From Bacteroidales bacterium (GTDB lineage Bacteria > Bacteroidota > Bacteroidia > Bacteroidales > F082), in assembly GCA_016282015.1 (NCBI GenBank), contig JAEEJS010000004.1, forward strand, positions 62,001 to 126,000: a DNA stretch of 64,000 nucleotides, given 5' to 3'. Both the position numbers and the translations under genes were made by a program. Under the pieces are notes generated by a model. The model was not told the DNA's origin. It searched no databases and worked only from the letters and a program-made list of their open reading frames with translations. Positions 19,348 to 30,335 of the stretch are shown here, piece by piece. How positions within the stretch are numbered: the first letter of the stretch is position 1; each line of letters opens with the position of its first letter.

Positions 19348-20473
19348 AGTCGCTTACCGAGGCGTAAGCTTCGATTATCTGTCGCCCCACAGTCTCGGGC
19401 GAGTATTTTTCTATACAATTTCTGCTGATTTCCAAGGAGTTGAAGTTATACGCATTGTTGCGCATGGCTTGCAAGGCACTGACCAAGGCCTGCCTGTCAT
19501 CCACAGGGATAAGATAGCCGGCATTTTCGGTCACTATATCGTTAGGGCCTCCGCAAGACGTAGCAATCACTGGCAATCCGGTAGCCATGGCCTCTATGAA
19601 GACCACTCCGAAAGTCTCGCTGTGCGAGGCCAGCACAAAAGCGTCGCCCTCTTGATAAAACGACTTTATCCTGTTGCGGCCTATAGTGCGTAGAAGCGAC
19701 ACTTTACCGTTTAAATTCAGACGAGTTACCGTGTTTTGAAGGTTTTCCAGCTCGGGGCCGTCACCCACTATACTGAGCTTGACAGCATTGTCGGCTTTGA
19801 AAGCCTCGGCAAAAGCCTCTAACAGCTGGTCGAAACCCTTGATTTTGACCAGATTGCCCACAGAAATAAAGGTGAAATCATCTTTTGGAGTTCGCTCAAC
19901 ATATTGAAACTGAGACACATCCACTATGTTGGGAATGACTGTGGCCTCCACCTGGAAGTTGTTTTTCAGGTTAGCGGCCAAGGCATGGGATACCGCTATC
20001 AGCTTGTCGGCACACTGATAGGCACTCTTTGCCAAATTCAAGTCCAACTGGCTGATGTTATGTAGGTCAGTATTGAGTTTGCTGGAATGTTCGGTTATCA
20101 CAAACGGCACTTTGTACCTCTTTTTGAGCACTGCCGCTATGGCTCCTATGGAATAAAACTGGGCGTGGATAATGTCGGGCTGTCCGCAGGCTTTCACCGC
20201 TTTTTTGTAGACTTTTATGAGCAGATACCTCAACAGAGGCAAGGCCCGGCGGTAAAGTCCCAGAGGCAGCGACAGCTCGAACACCCTGACACCTTCCGTC
20301 TCATATTCCGAAAAGCCGTATTTCCGTTTGTAACTCCCTGAACGGAAATCGATTACAAGCATTGCGACCTCAGCGCCCGACCTTGCCAAAGCCTTGGCCT
20401 GGTCGAACTCGAAAATGCCGTTTAGAGGATACTGCTCGGTAGGCATTCCTTTTGATATCACAAAAACTCTCAT
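19337..20473 (-). CDS. Glycosyltransferase (GT4-like)
   Basis: SVGNLVKIKGFDQLLEAF; LASHSETFGVVFIEAMATGLPVIATSCGGPNDIV. Confidence 0.88.
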   Translation of the reverse strand: MRVFVISKGMPTEQYPLNGIFEFDQAKALARSGAEVAMLVIDFRSGSYKRKYGFSEYETEGVRVFELSLPLGLYRRALPLLRYLLIKVYKKAVKACGQPDIIHAQFYSIGAIAAVLKKRYKVPFVITEHSSKLNTDLHNISQLDLNLAKSAYQCADKLIAVSHALAANLKNNFQVEATVIPNIVDVSQFQYVERTPKDDFTFISVGNLVKIKGFDQLLEAFAEAFKADNAVKLSIVGDGPELENLQNTVTRLNLNGKVSLLRTIGRNRIKSFYQEGDAFVLASHSETFGVVFIEAMATGLPVIATSCGGPNDIVTENAGYLIPVDDRQALVSALQAMRNNAYNFNSLEISRNCIEKYSPETVGRQIIEAYASVSDSIR

Positions 20474-21798
20474 ACTAATTCGTTCAAAATCTTTACAAAT
20501 TCCTTGGTAAGGTTGCGTCTGGAATACTTTTCGACAGCCTTGGTGTCGTTGGCAACCAACTGGTTTTCAGCATGTTTAACCATCCAATCCAGAATCACAG
20601 CCTTCATTTTACTCTTGTCATCGAAACCTGCAGTCACTCCTGTTCGGGTCTCACTTAAGATGCGGGCCGAGTCGCCGTATTCGGGGCCTATGCATAGAAT
20701 GGGCCGGCCGCTGGCCATGTATTCGAATATCTTACCCGTAAGCACGCCTTTGGCATTGGGCGTATTGTTGATAAACAGCAACAGGGCATCAGACTTCTGT
20801 TGTTCCTCAGCCACCTGATTGTGAGGTATATACGGAATCAACTCTACGTAATTCTCTATGCCGTTGCGTTTTATTGATTCCAGAACGCTGTTGTCGACTT
20901 GGCCTATCAGACGGATTCTCAAAGGCTTGCCTTGGCTTTGAGGCCTGCCTTTCACTATGTCGGCCACTGCCTGCCAAAAAGTCTCCGGATTGCGGTTAGC
21001 GCCTATGATTCCGATATGCGACATGGTGAAGGTAGTCGTTTCGACATCCTGCCCTGCCTCGCTATGACTGGTCTTGCAAGGGGTCTCTGCCATATCGTCG
21101 TAACCGTTGGTAATCACGGCCACATCCTTGGCTCCGTGGCTCTCAAGGCCCCGCGCACAGTCCCACCCTATGGTAACCACACGGTCGGCCTCGGTCAGTA
21201 CCTGACGTTCCAGACGGTGATGCTTGCGGTCGCTGCGGCCTGTCAGCTTCAGATCTTTATAGAAATCTATGTCGGTCCAGGGGTCGCGGAAGTCGGCCAC
21301 CCACGGAATATTTAGTTTCTCATGCAAAGCCTTGGCTATCAGATGCATGGAGTGAGGCGGACCCGTGGAAATGATGGCGTCGACTGTATGCTCTTTAAGG
21401 TATTGCAACAAATACTTCACCGAAGGCTTTATCCACCAGCAGCGCGCATCAGGAATGAAGAAATTACCTCTGATCCAAACGCTCAGATTCTCTTTCCAGC
21501 CGCTTTTTTTAGCGCCCTCGTTGATGAATCCTGCCTTCACCTTCTCCCCTTTGCGTATGCCAAGAAACTTCTTGTAAAACGAGTATGGCTCAACTATGGG
21601 GCGACGTATCACCTCGGCTTCGGGAGCCACGTCCTTCTCCAAGGAGGCGTCTTCCACCGGATACTCGGCCTGGTCGGCAGTGTAAATCACAGGCTGCCAG
21701 CCATTTTCAGGCAGGTACTTCGACATCTTCAGCCAACGCTGCACGCCCGAACCACCGGATGGCGGCCAATAATATGTGATTATCAGGACTCTTCGCAT
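20470..21798 (-). CDS. Glycosyltransferase family 4-like protein
   Basis: YYWPPSGGSGVQRWLKMSKYLPENGW; FEYMASGRPILCIGP. Confidence 0.85.
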   Translation of the reverse strand: MRRVLIITYYWPPSGGSGVQRWLKMSKYLPENGWQPVIYTADQAEYPVEDASLEKDVAPEAEVIRRPIVEPYSFYKKFLGIRKGEKVKAGFINEGAKKSGWKENLSVWIRGNFFIPDARCWWIKPSVKYLLQYLKEHTVDAIISTGPPHSMHLIAKALHEKLNIPWVADFRDPWTDIDFYKDLKLTGRSDRKHHRLERQVLTEADRVVTIGWDCARGLESHGAKDVAVITNGYDDMAETPCKTSHSEAGQDVETTTFTMSHIGIIGANRNPETFWQAVADIVKGRPQSQGKPLRIRLIGQVDNSVLESIKRNGIENYVELIPYIPHNQVAEEQQKSDALLLFINNTPNAKGVLTGKIFEYMASGRPILCIGPEYGDSARILSETRTGVTAGFDDKSKMKAVILDWMVKHAENQLVANDTKAVEKYSRRNLTKEFVKILNELV

Positions 21799-24227
21799 TT
21801 TTTAGTCGAGATATAAATTGCAAATGCCAACCCTATCAGGAGCAACAGCGAGGTTATCAGCTGTATGGTATTGCCTATCTTCCAGATGCTCGGCTCATAG
21901 CGCATCAGAATGTCATGCTGGCCTGCCGGAATTATGGCCGCACGCAATATGTAGTCGGCTCTCAACAGCGGGCTCTCCACTCCGTCTATCCACATCTTCC
22001 AGCCTTTCGAAGTCCAGATTTCTGAGAAAACCACCAGCTCGTCCTTAGACGAATCGAATATGTACTGCAACTCGTTGGGCTTGTAGTCTGAAAGTATGAT
22101 GGCTCCCTCGGCCGGTGTAGGCTGGAAATTGTCAAGCAGAGGACGGAACTCCTCGTTCACTATGGCCACATCCTTCACTTCGGTCGAAGCTATGGCGGCT
22201 ATCTCGTCATTAGGTGTCGATACCCAATTGATGTCAGAGACTATCCAGGCGTTTCCGAAGGCTTCGTAATTGCGCGAAACCGTCTTTTTACCATCCTTCT
22301 GATAGATTATATATCTGGTATTCAGCATGTTGAGCACCTTCCAGTAGTTGCTGTCACTCTTGCTCAGGTAACGGCTTATGATGTCCTGATAACGGCGCAA
22401 CTTGGCTCCGTGGTAACCGCCTATCGACTTGTGGAAATAGGAGGTGCTGGCGTCGTTGAAGGTGTTGGTCGTGAGGTTAAGCACACGGTAGTCCAAATCG
22501 TGGTCGTTCAGAATCTGCTTGTCGACATCGCTCATCACGAAAGGTTTCTCGGCCTTGCGCTTGTCGATGAAATTGCTGTCGTTCAGATAGCGCTTGTCGA
22601 TGGTGAACATGTCAAGCACCACCAGCAAGGTCACTGTGACGAACATATACCTACGGTTCATCTTGCCGTTGACGCTCAACAATATGACTGCGGCGGCTAT
22701 GCCGATGTAGAGGAAGCTTCTGATGGCGTCCTTTCGGAATATAGACACACGCACGCTCTCCAGCTCGTTGGCGAAGGTGGTGTACAAGGCTCCGTCCTTA
22801 CCGGCTTGCAGCTGTTGGAACTGCATGGCCTCGTCCTGACTCAGGAAGTTGAAGAAGGCCTGAGGCATGACGTAGAACAACAGACAGAGACCTCCGGTAA
22901 TGCCCAGAGAGATGTACAGATATTTCTTATTTTGCTTTAATCCGTCGGGGTTTTTGAAGATTTCAGCCAAGGCCAGGAATGCCAGCAGAGGCATGCACAC
23001 CTCGGCCATCACCAGTGTCATGGAAACAGCGCGGAACTTATTGTAGCCAGGGAAATAATCGATGAAGAAATTGGTGAAGCCCATGAAGTTCTTACCCCAG
23101 CTGAGCATGATCGACAGTACCGTGGCGGCCAGCAGCACCCATTTGTACTTGCCTTTCACCACGAAAAGTCCGAGCACGAAGAGGAAACAGACTATGGCGC
23201 CCACGTAAACCGGACCGCTGGTGCCCGGCTGGTCGCCCCAGTAGGCGTTCTGCTGGGCTATGGTAGAACGGAAACGCGGGTCGCATTTGTCCAAAGCCGG
23301 ATTGCTGTTGCCTATGTAGCCCGAAGCGCCGCCCTTGGCGTTTGGTATCATCAGGCTCCAGGTCTCGCCTATGCCGTAGCTCCATTGGGTGATATAGTCT
23401 CTGTCGAGTCCTTTAGTCTGATTGTCAGCATTTTGTGTCAGCACCGGCTTACCACGCATGGTCTCCTTACCAAACTCGTAATTGGCGTAAAGCGTGGTGG
23501 TGCAAGTCAAGATGGCTATGACAGCCACGCCAATTAGTATGCCGCTTGCCTTGAAGAAGTGCAGGTACTGCTTTTCCCTTACAGCCTCAACAATCTCCGC
23601 TACCACTATGCATATCACGATGAGCAGCAGATAGTAGGTGATTTGGAGGTGTCCGGCCCTGATTTCAAGAGCCAGAGCTATGGCCGTAAGCACCGCTCCC
23701 CAAAGGTATTTACCCTTGTAAGTCAACAAGATGCCGGCTATTACAGGGGCCATGAAAGCCATGGCGACAGCCTTGGAGTTGTGTCCGGCCCCTATCACTA
23801 TGTAGAGGTAGGAGGTGAAACCATAGGCCAAAGCGCCTATGAAACTCACCCAAATCTTGCAGTCGAGCACCAGAAGCAGTATGAAAAATCCCAGCATGCT
23901 GACAAACACCGCCCCTATCGGATGAGGGAAGCCCACGTTGAGAATGCGGTTGACGTAAGTCATAAGGTTGCTGGTCTGAGGAACGCCTATGTTCCAAGCC
24001 GGCATTCCGCCGAACATTGAATTGGTCCAAAGGCTCTGTTCGCCTGTCTGGGCCTTGAATTCCACAATTTCCTGCGACATACCCTTGTACATCTCTATGT
24101 CGTGCTGCTTGATGCGTTTCCCCTGAATGATAGGCGAGAAATAAACAAGTGTCACCAACGCGAAAGCTACTATGCAAAGCGCAATGTAAAGGGCGTTTCT
24201 GTTCTCTTTAAAAAAGTTGTTCTTCAT
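21783..24227 (-). CDS. YfhO family multi-TM membrane protein
   Basis: Many TM segments; lipid-linked sugar/GT-C-like YfhO family resemblance; start set to MKNNFFKEN at 24227. Confidence 0.75.
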   Translation of the reverse strand: MKNNFFKENRNALYIALCIVAFALVTLVYFSPIIQGKRIKQHDIEMYKGMSQEIVEFKAQTGEQSLWTNSMFGGMPAWNIGVPQTSNLMTYVNRILNVGFPHPIGAVFVSMLGFFILLLVLDCKIWVSFIGALAYGFTSYLYIVIGAGHNSKAVAMAFMAPVIAGILLTYKGKYLWGAVLTAIALALEIRAGHLQITYYLLLIVICIVVAEIVEAVREKQYLHFFKASGILIGVAVIAILTCTTTLYANYEFGKETMRGKPVLTQNADNQTKGLDRDYITQWSYGIGETWSLMIPNAKGGASGYIGNSNPALDKCDPRFRSTIAQQNAYWGDQPGTSGPVYVGAIVCFLFVLGLFVVKGKYKWVLLAATVLSIMLSWGKNFMGFTNFFIDYFPGYNKFRAVSMTLVMAEVCMPLLAFLALAEIFKNPDGLKQNKKYLYISLGITGGLCLLFYVMPQAFFNFLSQDEAMQFQQLQAGKDGALYTTFANELESVRVSIFRKDAIRSFLYIGIAAAVILLSVNGKMNRRYMFVTVTLLVVLDMFTIDKRYLNDSNFIDKRKAEKPFVMSDVDKQILNDHDLDYRVLNLTTNTFNDASTSYFHKSIGGYHGAKLRRYQDIISRYLSKSDSNYWKVLNMLNTRYIIYQKDGKKTVSRNYEAFGNAWIVSDINWVSTPNDEIAAIASTEVKDVAIVNEEFRPLLDNFQPTPAEGAIILSDYKPNELQYIFDSSKDELVVFSEIWTSKGWKMWIDGVESPLLRADYILRAAIIPAGQHDILMRYEPSIWKIGNTIQLITSLLLLIGLAFAIYISTKKCEES

Positions 24228-24228
24228 C

Positions 24229-25815
24229 TTAATAAACCACCTTAACACATTGATTGTCAACAATCAATATATACATATTATCTGATTTTTCCAAATTCTT
24301 CACCATTTTGTCCAGCTGAATGCGCTGCTCACCGGCATTCAAAACGCCGCAGTCCTCACGATACACCTCCTTGCCGTCTAACGACACCAACCTTATGACT
24401 ACGCTGCCGGTCTTTTTCAGATTGACTGTGCAATAGGCGTTGCCGTCCAAGGGGTTGGGATACACTGTCAGAGTGTTTGCGTCAGCAGGCAGCTCGTTCA
24501 GGCCAATGTTGTTCCATTCGTAGCATCCCATGTCTATCACATTGTTGAACACTCTGGGGCCTCCGCCCAAATCGGTTGATGGGATAAACATTCCCGTGGT
24601 GTCGGCACGGCCGGCGTTGATGCACGGACTGTCCTGAGACAACTGGTAGTTATTGGCATCCTCATCCACAAACAGAGGATCGTCCATAATCATATCGACA
24701 TACTGGTCAGGTTCCACATGAATGCAGCCCTGAATGCTGTCCAAACCATACTGCACCGTGCTGTTGTAGAAATGCGGGAGGTTGTCGTCGCCCCACATCC
24801 AGATTTGAGAACCGATGTAATACTCTATAGTGTCCAAATTCAGCGAAGCAATGGCGTGGTTGCCGTAAATTATGCTGTTGCTGATGATAGGAGCCGAGTC
24901 GAAAGCCATCTGCATGCCAGCTCCGCCGCCGCCTCCGCAGTAGTTGTCGGTGAGAGTGATGTTGTTGATTTCAGGGTCGGAAGTGGCCATGGCTATACCG
25001 CCGCCGTAATGTATGACAGCATTGTGATATGCCAGCATATTGGACACTTTCACCTCATATCCCTTGCAGCGCTGTATGCCCAGACCGGCCGCGTTGGTGG
25101 CGTAATTGTCGTGGAAAACAGCCTTGTTAAGCACCAGATTGCAGCTGTCCACATTCATGCCGCCGCCGTAAGCCACATCGGAGTTATTGTGGTGGAACAG
25201 CATGTCGTGCATCACTATGTCGCATTTCAGGAACTGCAGGCCCGCACCCCAGCAGTAGGAGCCCATATAGCCGTAGCCACGGTTGTCGTAAATCTCACAG
25301 CCGTGAATGTAAAACTCTGTGTTTTCGGCATAGATGGCTCCGCCTCTGCGACGCATGGTGTTGTTGTGAATCTTGCAGTTGGCTATCTCCACCTGACCGG
25401 CATTGTAAAAACGCATGGCACCGCCATCGCAGTCGCGCTTGGTCTTGCCGTACGATATGTCGCAATAGTTCAGCGTCACTTCATCGGTGCAGTCCGAGAA
25501 GGTGATTCCGGCCCAACCGCCTCTCAACAACTCGTAATTGGAATACTCTGTGGTGTCGATGGTTGTCATCACTATGGGGGCTTCAGCAGTGCCTCGGGCT
25601 ACAAATCCGCCCAAGACTGTCAAGGTGAAATAACCGTTAAATATGACCTCGGTGCCGGGTTCTATGGTCAGAACCTCGTTTTCAGGCACTGTCACATCTC
25701 CAGTCACCAGTATATCACCATTCCAGATACCACTCTGATTACCAGACACTTGCACTGTCTGTGCATTAACTATCAGAGCGCAAAAAACAAAACAAAGAGT
25801 AATTATTCTTTTCAT
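24229..25815 (-). CDS. Secreted right-handed beta-helix protein with T9SS type A sorting domain
   Basis: GGAMRFYNAGQVEIANCKIHNNTMRRRGGAIYAENTEFYIHGCEIYDN repeats; C-terminal LTVYPNPLDGNAY. Confidence 0.87.
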   Translation of the reverse strand: MKRIITLCFVFCALIVNAQTVQVSGNQSGIWNGDILVTGDVTVPENEVLTIEPGTEVIFNGYFTLTVLGGFVARGTAEAPIVMTTIDTTEYSNYELLRGGWAGITFSDCTDEVTLNYCDISYGKTKRDCDGGAMRFYNAGQVEIANCKIHNNTMRRRGGAIYAENTEFYIHGCEIYDNRGYGYMGSYCWGAGLQFLKCDIVMHDMLFHHNNSDVAYGGGMNVDSCNLVLNKAVFHDNYATNAAGLGIQRCKGYEVKVSNMLAYHNAVIHYGGGIAMATSDPEINNITLTDNYCGGGGGAGMQMAFDSAPIISNSIIYGNHAIASLNLDTIEYYIGSQIWMWGDDNLPHFYNSTVQYGLDSIQGCIHVEPDQYVDMIMDDPLFVDEDANNYQLSQDSPCINAGRADTTGMFIPSTDLGGGPRVFNNVIDMGCYEWNNIGLNELPADANTLTVYPNPLDGNAYCTVNLKKTGSVVIRLVSLDGKEVYREDCGVLNAGEQRIQLDKMVKNLEKSDNMYILIVDNQCVKVVY

Positions 25816-25840
25816 TTTCTAACTTATTTCAAATATGTGT

Positions 25841-25848
25841 CAAAGATA
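25841..25848 (-). promoter_or_regulatory. Bacteroidota -7 box TATCTTTG for the 25815 gene
   Basis: Minus-strand TATCTTTG upstream of ATG 25815. Confidence 0.55.
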
Positions 25849-25883
25849 CAAACTTTTCAGATAAGAAGAATCACTAAATTTAT

Positions 25884-25891
25884 TATTTTTG
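25884..25891 (+). promoter_or_regulatory. Bacteroidota -7 box TATTTTTG immediately before GTG start (possible leaderless transcript)
   Basis: TATTTTTGCAACGTGAAA. Confidence 0.5.
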
Positions 25892-25895
25892 CAAC

Positions 25896-27617
25896 GTGAA
25901 AAAGATAATCAGATATTTAGCCCTGGCCTTGACGGTTGTGTTTATGAGCCGTTGCGCCAACGTGGTCACTCCAGCGGGCGGTCCCAAAGACGAGAAGCCA
26001 CCTGTAGTGCTGGAGGCCTCGCCTGCCAACCACTCCACCAATTTCAAAGGCAAAAGCATTCACTTGACTTTCGACGAGTTCATCACTCTCAACAATGCCT
26101 CGGCCAACGTTCTGATTTCACCTCCGCTTAAGAAAAAGCCCACCTACCGCTCCAGCGGCAAGACGGTGACCATCAGGTTTGAAGAGCCACTGAAGCCAGA
26201 GACCACCTATTCCATCAACTTCGGCGAAGCCATCAAGGATTTGCACGAAGGCAATGTGTTCAAAGGCTACACTTATATCTTTTCCACAGGCGAAACCATA
26301 GATTCGCTTACTCTCAAGGGCAAGGTGCTTTCAGCCGAGACACTGAAGCCATCTGAAGGGTTTTATGTGGGGCTTTACACTACCGAAAGCGACACCGTCA
26401 CCCTCGATTATGTGACCATGACCGACAAAGAGGGCAAATTCGAGCTTTCAGGCTTGGCCGATAAGGAGTATCGCTTTTTTGTACTTAAGGACGGCAACTC
26501 CAACCTGCTTTACGACCTGCCGAACGAAGAAGTTGGCTTTTACCCCGAAGTGGTGAGGCCTTATTACGACAAAGCCGTTTTAAAAACCGACACTCTCGGT
26601 CTGGCTACCGACACCACAGGCGTAATTGCCACTGCTCCAATGATAGAAAAAAATCTATCATACGTAATTTTGACCAATATCGAGGAAGATTCCATACAGA
26701 AACTGTTCAAAAAAGAGCTGGTCGAGGCTGGCCTGCTGCGTTTTGTGTTCCGCTATCCAGCTGAAAACGTGAGCATTACCACATTGGAGGAATTGCCCGA
26801 CACCTTCAACATACTCCAGGTGTATTCAGCCCGAAAGGACACAGTTTTATGGTATTTCACTCCCAACAAAGACAGCCTTTGGATAAGCATAAACGACGGA
26901 GTGAACATCAGCGACACCACCCATATCAGCCTGAAACCCCGCGAGTCAGTCAACAAGCGCCGCAACAAGAAAAAGGCTGAGGAGGCCCCGAAATATCTGA
27001 CAGTCGGCAACAACCTCAAGGGCGGCAAGCTGAAGCCTGAACAGCCACTGGTTTTGAAATTCACCGAGCCTGTGACCCGTTTGAATGTTCACGACACCAC
27101 CTGGTACATAGTCGATAACGACACTGTTATCAACAAACTGAACTTCATACAGGCCGACGAATACGGTTATACATTCCAGCTCGACAAGACCCTGGAACCC
27201 GAGAAAAAATACCATATCATCTTCCCCGACTCCACTTTCTTCGGCTTCCACGGACTGACCAATGACACTACAAAAATCAGTTTCTCGGTACAGGAGGAGT
27301 CACTGTTCGGCAACATCTACCTTACCATAGAGATGCCGGCCGATGTGCCACAGCTCATAGTGGAACTGATAGACGAGAAGGACAAAGTAATTGACAGACA
27401 GATAATTACACATACACAAGAGGTAGCTTTTGAATATCTCGAACCGGCTAAATACAAGCTCAAGGCCATACTCGACCTCGACGCCAACCAAGTGTGGAGC
27501 CCGGGCAACTTCAAGAAGAAGGTGATACCCGAAAAAGTCATATTCTACGACAATGTGCTTGAGGTGCGCGCCAACTGGGACATAGACTTGGACGAGCCGT
27601 GGAAAATAGAAAAATAA
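25896..27617 (+). CDS. Ig-like (Big_5/SbsA-type) domain-containing lipoprotein
   Basis: SRCANVVTPAGGPKDEKPPVVLEASPANHSTNFKGKSIHLTFDEFITL; GTG start. Confidence 0.85.
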   Translation: MKKIIRYLALALTVVFMSRCANVVTPAGGPKDEKPPVVLEASPANHSTNFKGKSIHLTFDEFITLNNASANVLISPPLKKKPTYRSSGKTVTIRFEEPLKPETTYSINFGEAIKDLHEGNVFKGYTYIFSTGETIDSLTLKGKVLSAETLKPSEGFYVGLYTTESDTVTLDYVTMTDKEGKFELSGLADKEYRFFVLKDGNSNLLYDLPNEEVGFYPEVVRPYYDKAVLKTDTLGLATDTTGVIATAPMIEKNLSYVILTNIEEDSIQKLFKKELVEAGLLRFVFRYPAENVSITTLEELPDTFNILQVYSARKDTVLWYFTPNKDSLWISINDGVNISDTTHISLKPRESVNKRRNKKKAEEAPKYLTVGNNLKGGKLKPEQPLVLKFTEPVTRLNVHDTTWYIVDNDTVINKLNFIQADEYGYTFQLDKTLEPEKKYHIIFPDSTFFGFHGLTNDTTKISFSVQEESLFGNIYLTIEMPADVPQLIVELIDEKDKVIDRQIITHTQEVAFEYLEPAKYKLKAILDLDANQVWSPGNFKKKVIPEKVIFYDNVLEVRANWDIDLDEPWKIEK

Positions 27618-27623
27618 CTGACA

Positions 27624-28817
27624 ATGAATCCTTTATATCCTGTTATCAAGCTTCGTGAGGGCAAAGACGATGCCGTGAAGCGTTTCCATCCTTGGATTTT
27701 CTCGGGTGCCATAGCCCAAGCCGCTCCCGGACTGCAAGCAGGCGACACTGTGACGGTCACCAACGCCAAAGACGAAATCATAGGCACCGGTTTCTGCGAG
27801 GCCGGCAACATAGCTGTGAAACTGCTCTCGTTTGAGAACACCAAGATAGGCGCCATGTTCTGGCAGGAACGCCTCAACTCAGCCTTCGCCACCCGCAAAG
27901 CCTTGGGATTCATTGGCAATCAGCATACCAACTGCTTCCGTCTGGTGCATTCCGAGGGTGACAACCTGCCGGGACTGATAGTAGACATCTACGGCAAGAC
28001 TGCCGTCATCCAGGCTCAGACAGAAGGTATGGCACTCAATGTCAAAGCCATAGCCTTGGCACTGGAAGCCATACCCGAGCTGAAAATCGAGGCCATCTAC
28101 AACAAGAGTTCCGAAGCTATGCAGCGCATGGGTAAGGATGCTGTCGACGACGGCTACCTACTTGGAGGCAAATGCGAGGACTTCGTGCTTGAAAACGACT
28201 CCAAGTTCCTGATTGACTGGGAGGAAGGTCAGAAAACCGGCTTCTTCCTCGACCAGCGATTCAACCGCGACCTGGTACGACAGCTGGCTAAGGGCCGTAC
28301 TGCTCTGAACACCTTCTGCTACACCGGAGGCTTCTCGGTAACAGCCCTGCAAGGCGGCGCCAAACAGGTGGTTTCGGTCGACTGCTCAAAGAAAGCCATA
28401 GACATCTGCGAGAAAAACATAGAGCTGAACGGTTTCTCAAAGGAAGCCAACCCCAGCCTAGTGGAAGACGCCAAGCTTTACTTGCAGAACATGCCTGTGA
28501 ACCAATACGATATGATAATCCTCGACCCGCCGGCGTTTGCCAAGAACCACAAGTCGCTGCACCGTGGCCTGCAGGGTTACAAATTCATAAACAAAGAGGC
28601 TATCAAGAAGATTCAAAAAGGAGGTCTGCTATTCACCTTCAGCTGCTCACAAGCAGTTGACAAGGCTCAGTTCCAAAGCATAGTGATGGCCGCCGCAATA
28701 GAAACCGGACGCAAGGCGAGAATACTATACCAACTCTCGCAACCTGAGGATCATCCGATCAACATTTACCACCCCGAAGGAGCTTACCTGAAAGGATTAG
28801 TACTGGAAATCAATTAG
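27624..28817 (+). CDS. Class I SAM-dependent rRNA methyltransferase (RlmI-like)
   Basis: PUA-like N-terminus; GFFLDQRFNRDLVRQLAKGRTALNTFCYTGGFSVTALQGGAKQVVSVD; LDPPAFAKNHKSL. Confidence 0.92.
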   Translation: MNPLYPVIKLREGKDDAVKRFHPWIFSGAIAQAAPGLQAGDTVTVTNAKDEIIGTGFCEAGNIAVKLLSFENTKIGAMFWQERLNSAFATRKALGFIGNQHTNCFRLVHSEGDNLPGLIVDIYGKTAVIQAQTEGMALNVKAIALALEAIPELKIEAIYNKSSEAMQRMGKDAVDDGYLLGGKCEDFVLENDSKFLIDWEEGQKTGFFLDQRFNRDLVRQLAKGRTALNTFCYTGGFSVTALQGGAKQVVSVDCSKKAIDICEKNIELNGFSKEANPSLVEDAKLYLQNMPVNQYDMIILDPPAFAKNHKSLHRGLQGYKFINKEAIKKIQKGGLLFTFSCSQAVDKAQFQSIVMAAAIETGRKARILYQLSQPEDHPINIYHPEGAYLKGLVLEIN

Positions 28818-28860
28818 ACCGAAAAGCCCGCCATTAACAGCCTTAAGAGCTTAAATGGCA

Positions 28861-29349
28861 TTAATGCTTCATTTTTTCAATGGTCTTGGTGGTTGAGAAG
28901 CCCTCTACCAGGTCGACTGTGACCACTTTGCCGCCCCGGGCGGTAACTATGTCGTAACCGACTATGTTTTCCGGCTTATAGTCACTCCCCTTGACTAAGA
29001 AATCGGGCTGCACGGTTTTGATAAGATTGTAAGGGGTATCCTCATCGAAAAGCACCACAGCGCTCACGAATTCAAGACCTGCAAGCACAAAGGCTCGGGC
29101 AAACTCGTCGTTCACCGGGCGTGAAGGGCCTTTCAGACGCTTGACGGAAGAGTCGGTGTTCAAGCCTATGACCATCACATCGCCGAAAGCCGCAGCCTTT
29201 GACAGATACTCCACATGACCACGATGCAGAATGTCGAAACAACCGTTCGTAAAAACAATCTTTTTGCCGTTTTTCCTGCAGTCGTCAAGCCATTTTGCAA
29301 GCTTTTCTCCGTCAAGGATCTTGTTGTTTATCTTCTCGAAATAATTCAT
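28861..29349 (-). CDS. rfaE2: D-glycero-beta-D-manno-heptose 1-phosphate adenylyltransferase
   Basis: KIVFTNGCFDILHRGHVEYLSKAAAFGDVMVIGLNTDSSVKRLKGPSRPVN. Confidence 0.93.
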   Translation of the reverse strand: MNYFEKINNKILDGEKLAKWLDDCRKNGKKIVFTNGCFDILHRGHVEYLSKAAAFGDVMVIGLNTDSSVKRLKGPSRPVNDEFARAFVLAGLEFVSAVVLFDEDTPYNLIKTVQPDFLVKGSDYKPENIVGYDIVTARGGKVVTVDLVEGFSTTKTIEKMKH

Positions 29350-29351
29350 AA

Positions 29352-30335
29352 TCAGTCGTTTACAGGTTTTCTCTTATCGAAAAAGAACATCACCACATAG
29401 GCTAAAACGCCGGTGATGAGATAAAATATCATTTGCGAGCCATGGTTTATGGCTGCAAATGAGCCGGCAGCCTGTTCGGAGATGCCATAGAAGCCGCTCA
29501 GCAAAGTGATGGCTATGAAATGATATGTGCCTATGCCTCCCGGAACCGGCGCCACCACACCCAAAGTGGCTATGCCCAGCAGAGTGATAGCCTCTACCAG
29601 GCCAAGATGAGACGTCTCAGGCAACATGTAGAAAGGCAACCATGTCATGATGACGTAGAAGCCCCAAACACCCAGTGTGTAAAGGACAAAGCGCCATTTC
29701 TGCCTCATGGTTACCACCGATTTTATGCCGTCGACAAAGCCATGCCAGATGGAGGCCAGCTTCTTGTTTTTTCTGATTATTTTGACCAAAAATACTATGA
29801 AAACCACTACGGCTGCTATCACAACCAGTCCCATCAGCACATTGTTCACCAATTTGTCAATGAGAGGCAGCAGCCAGGAGGTGATCAGGCTGCCGAGCAG
29901 CTTCCACTGGAATATGATAACCAGAAAAGCCAGTCCGAACAGCACCGTCAGGTCGATGATACGCTCTGACACCACCGAGCCCAGCGACTTGTCGAAGGGT
30001 ATGTTTTCCTTGCGTTTCAGCACGCTACAGCGCACCACCTCGCCCAGACGTGGGAAGATGCAGTTGGCCAGATATGCTATCAGCACGGCCCCATAGGTGG
30101 AAGAGGCACGTGTTTTGTAACCCATGGCCTCAATCTGTATATTCCAACGTAATGCTCTGAAAAACAAAGATATGGCCAAGCAAACCAAACTCAGAAGCAT
30201 CCATGAGTACTTGGCCGTTTTGATATCTCTCCAAAGCTGTGACAGGTCGATGTTACGGAAACTGAACCACAACAGCGCCACTCCTAACGCGAGGAAGATG
30301 ATGTACCACAGGGTTTTGGAGGCTTTTTTATTCAA
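29352..30335 (-). CDS. Flippase-like/lysylphosphatidylglycerol synthase TM region protein
   Basis: [64 protein letters not shown]. Confidence 0.85.
   Translation of the reverse strand: MNKKASKTLWYIIFLALGVALLWFSFRNIDLSQLWRDIKTAKYSWMLLSLVCLAISLFFRALRWNIQIEAMGYKTRASSTYGAVLIAYLANCIFPRLGEVVRCSVLKRKENIPFDKSLGSVVSERIIDLTVLFGLAFLVIIFQWKLLGSLITSWLLPLIDKLVNNVLMGLVVIAAVVVFIVFLVKIIRKNKKLASIWHGFVDGIKSVVTMRQKWRFVLYTLGVWGFYVIMTWLPFYMLPETSHLGLVEAITLLGIATLGVVAPVPGGIGTYHFIAITLLSGFYGISEQAAGSFAAINHGSQMIFYLITGVLAYVVMFFFDKRKPVND

Noticed and set aside
24718-25899. 393-aa plus-strand ORF opposite the beta-helix protein
   Set aside because: Shadow ORF; the minus-strand gene has signal peptide, repeats and a sorting domain.
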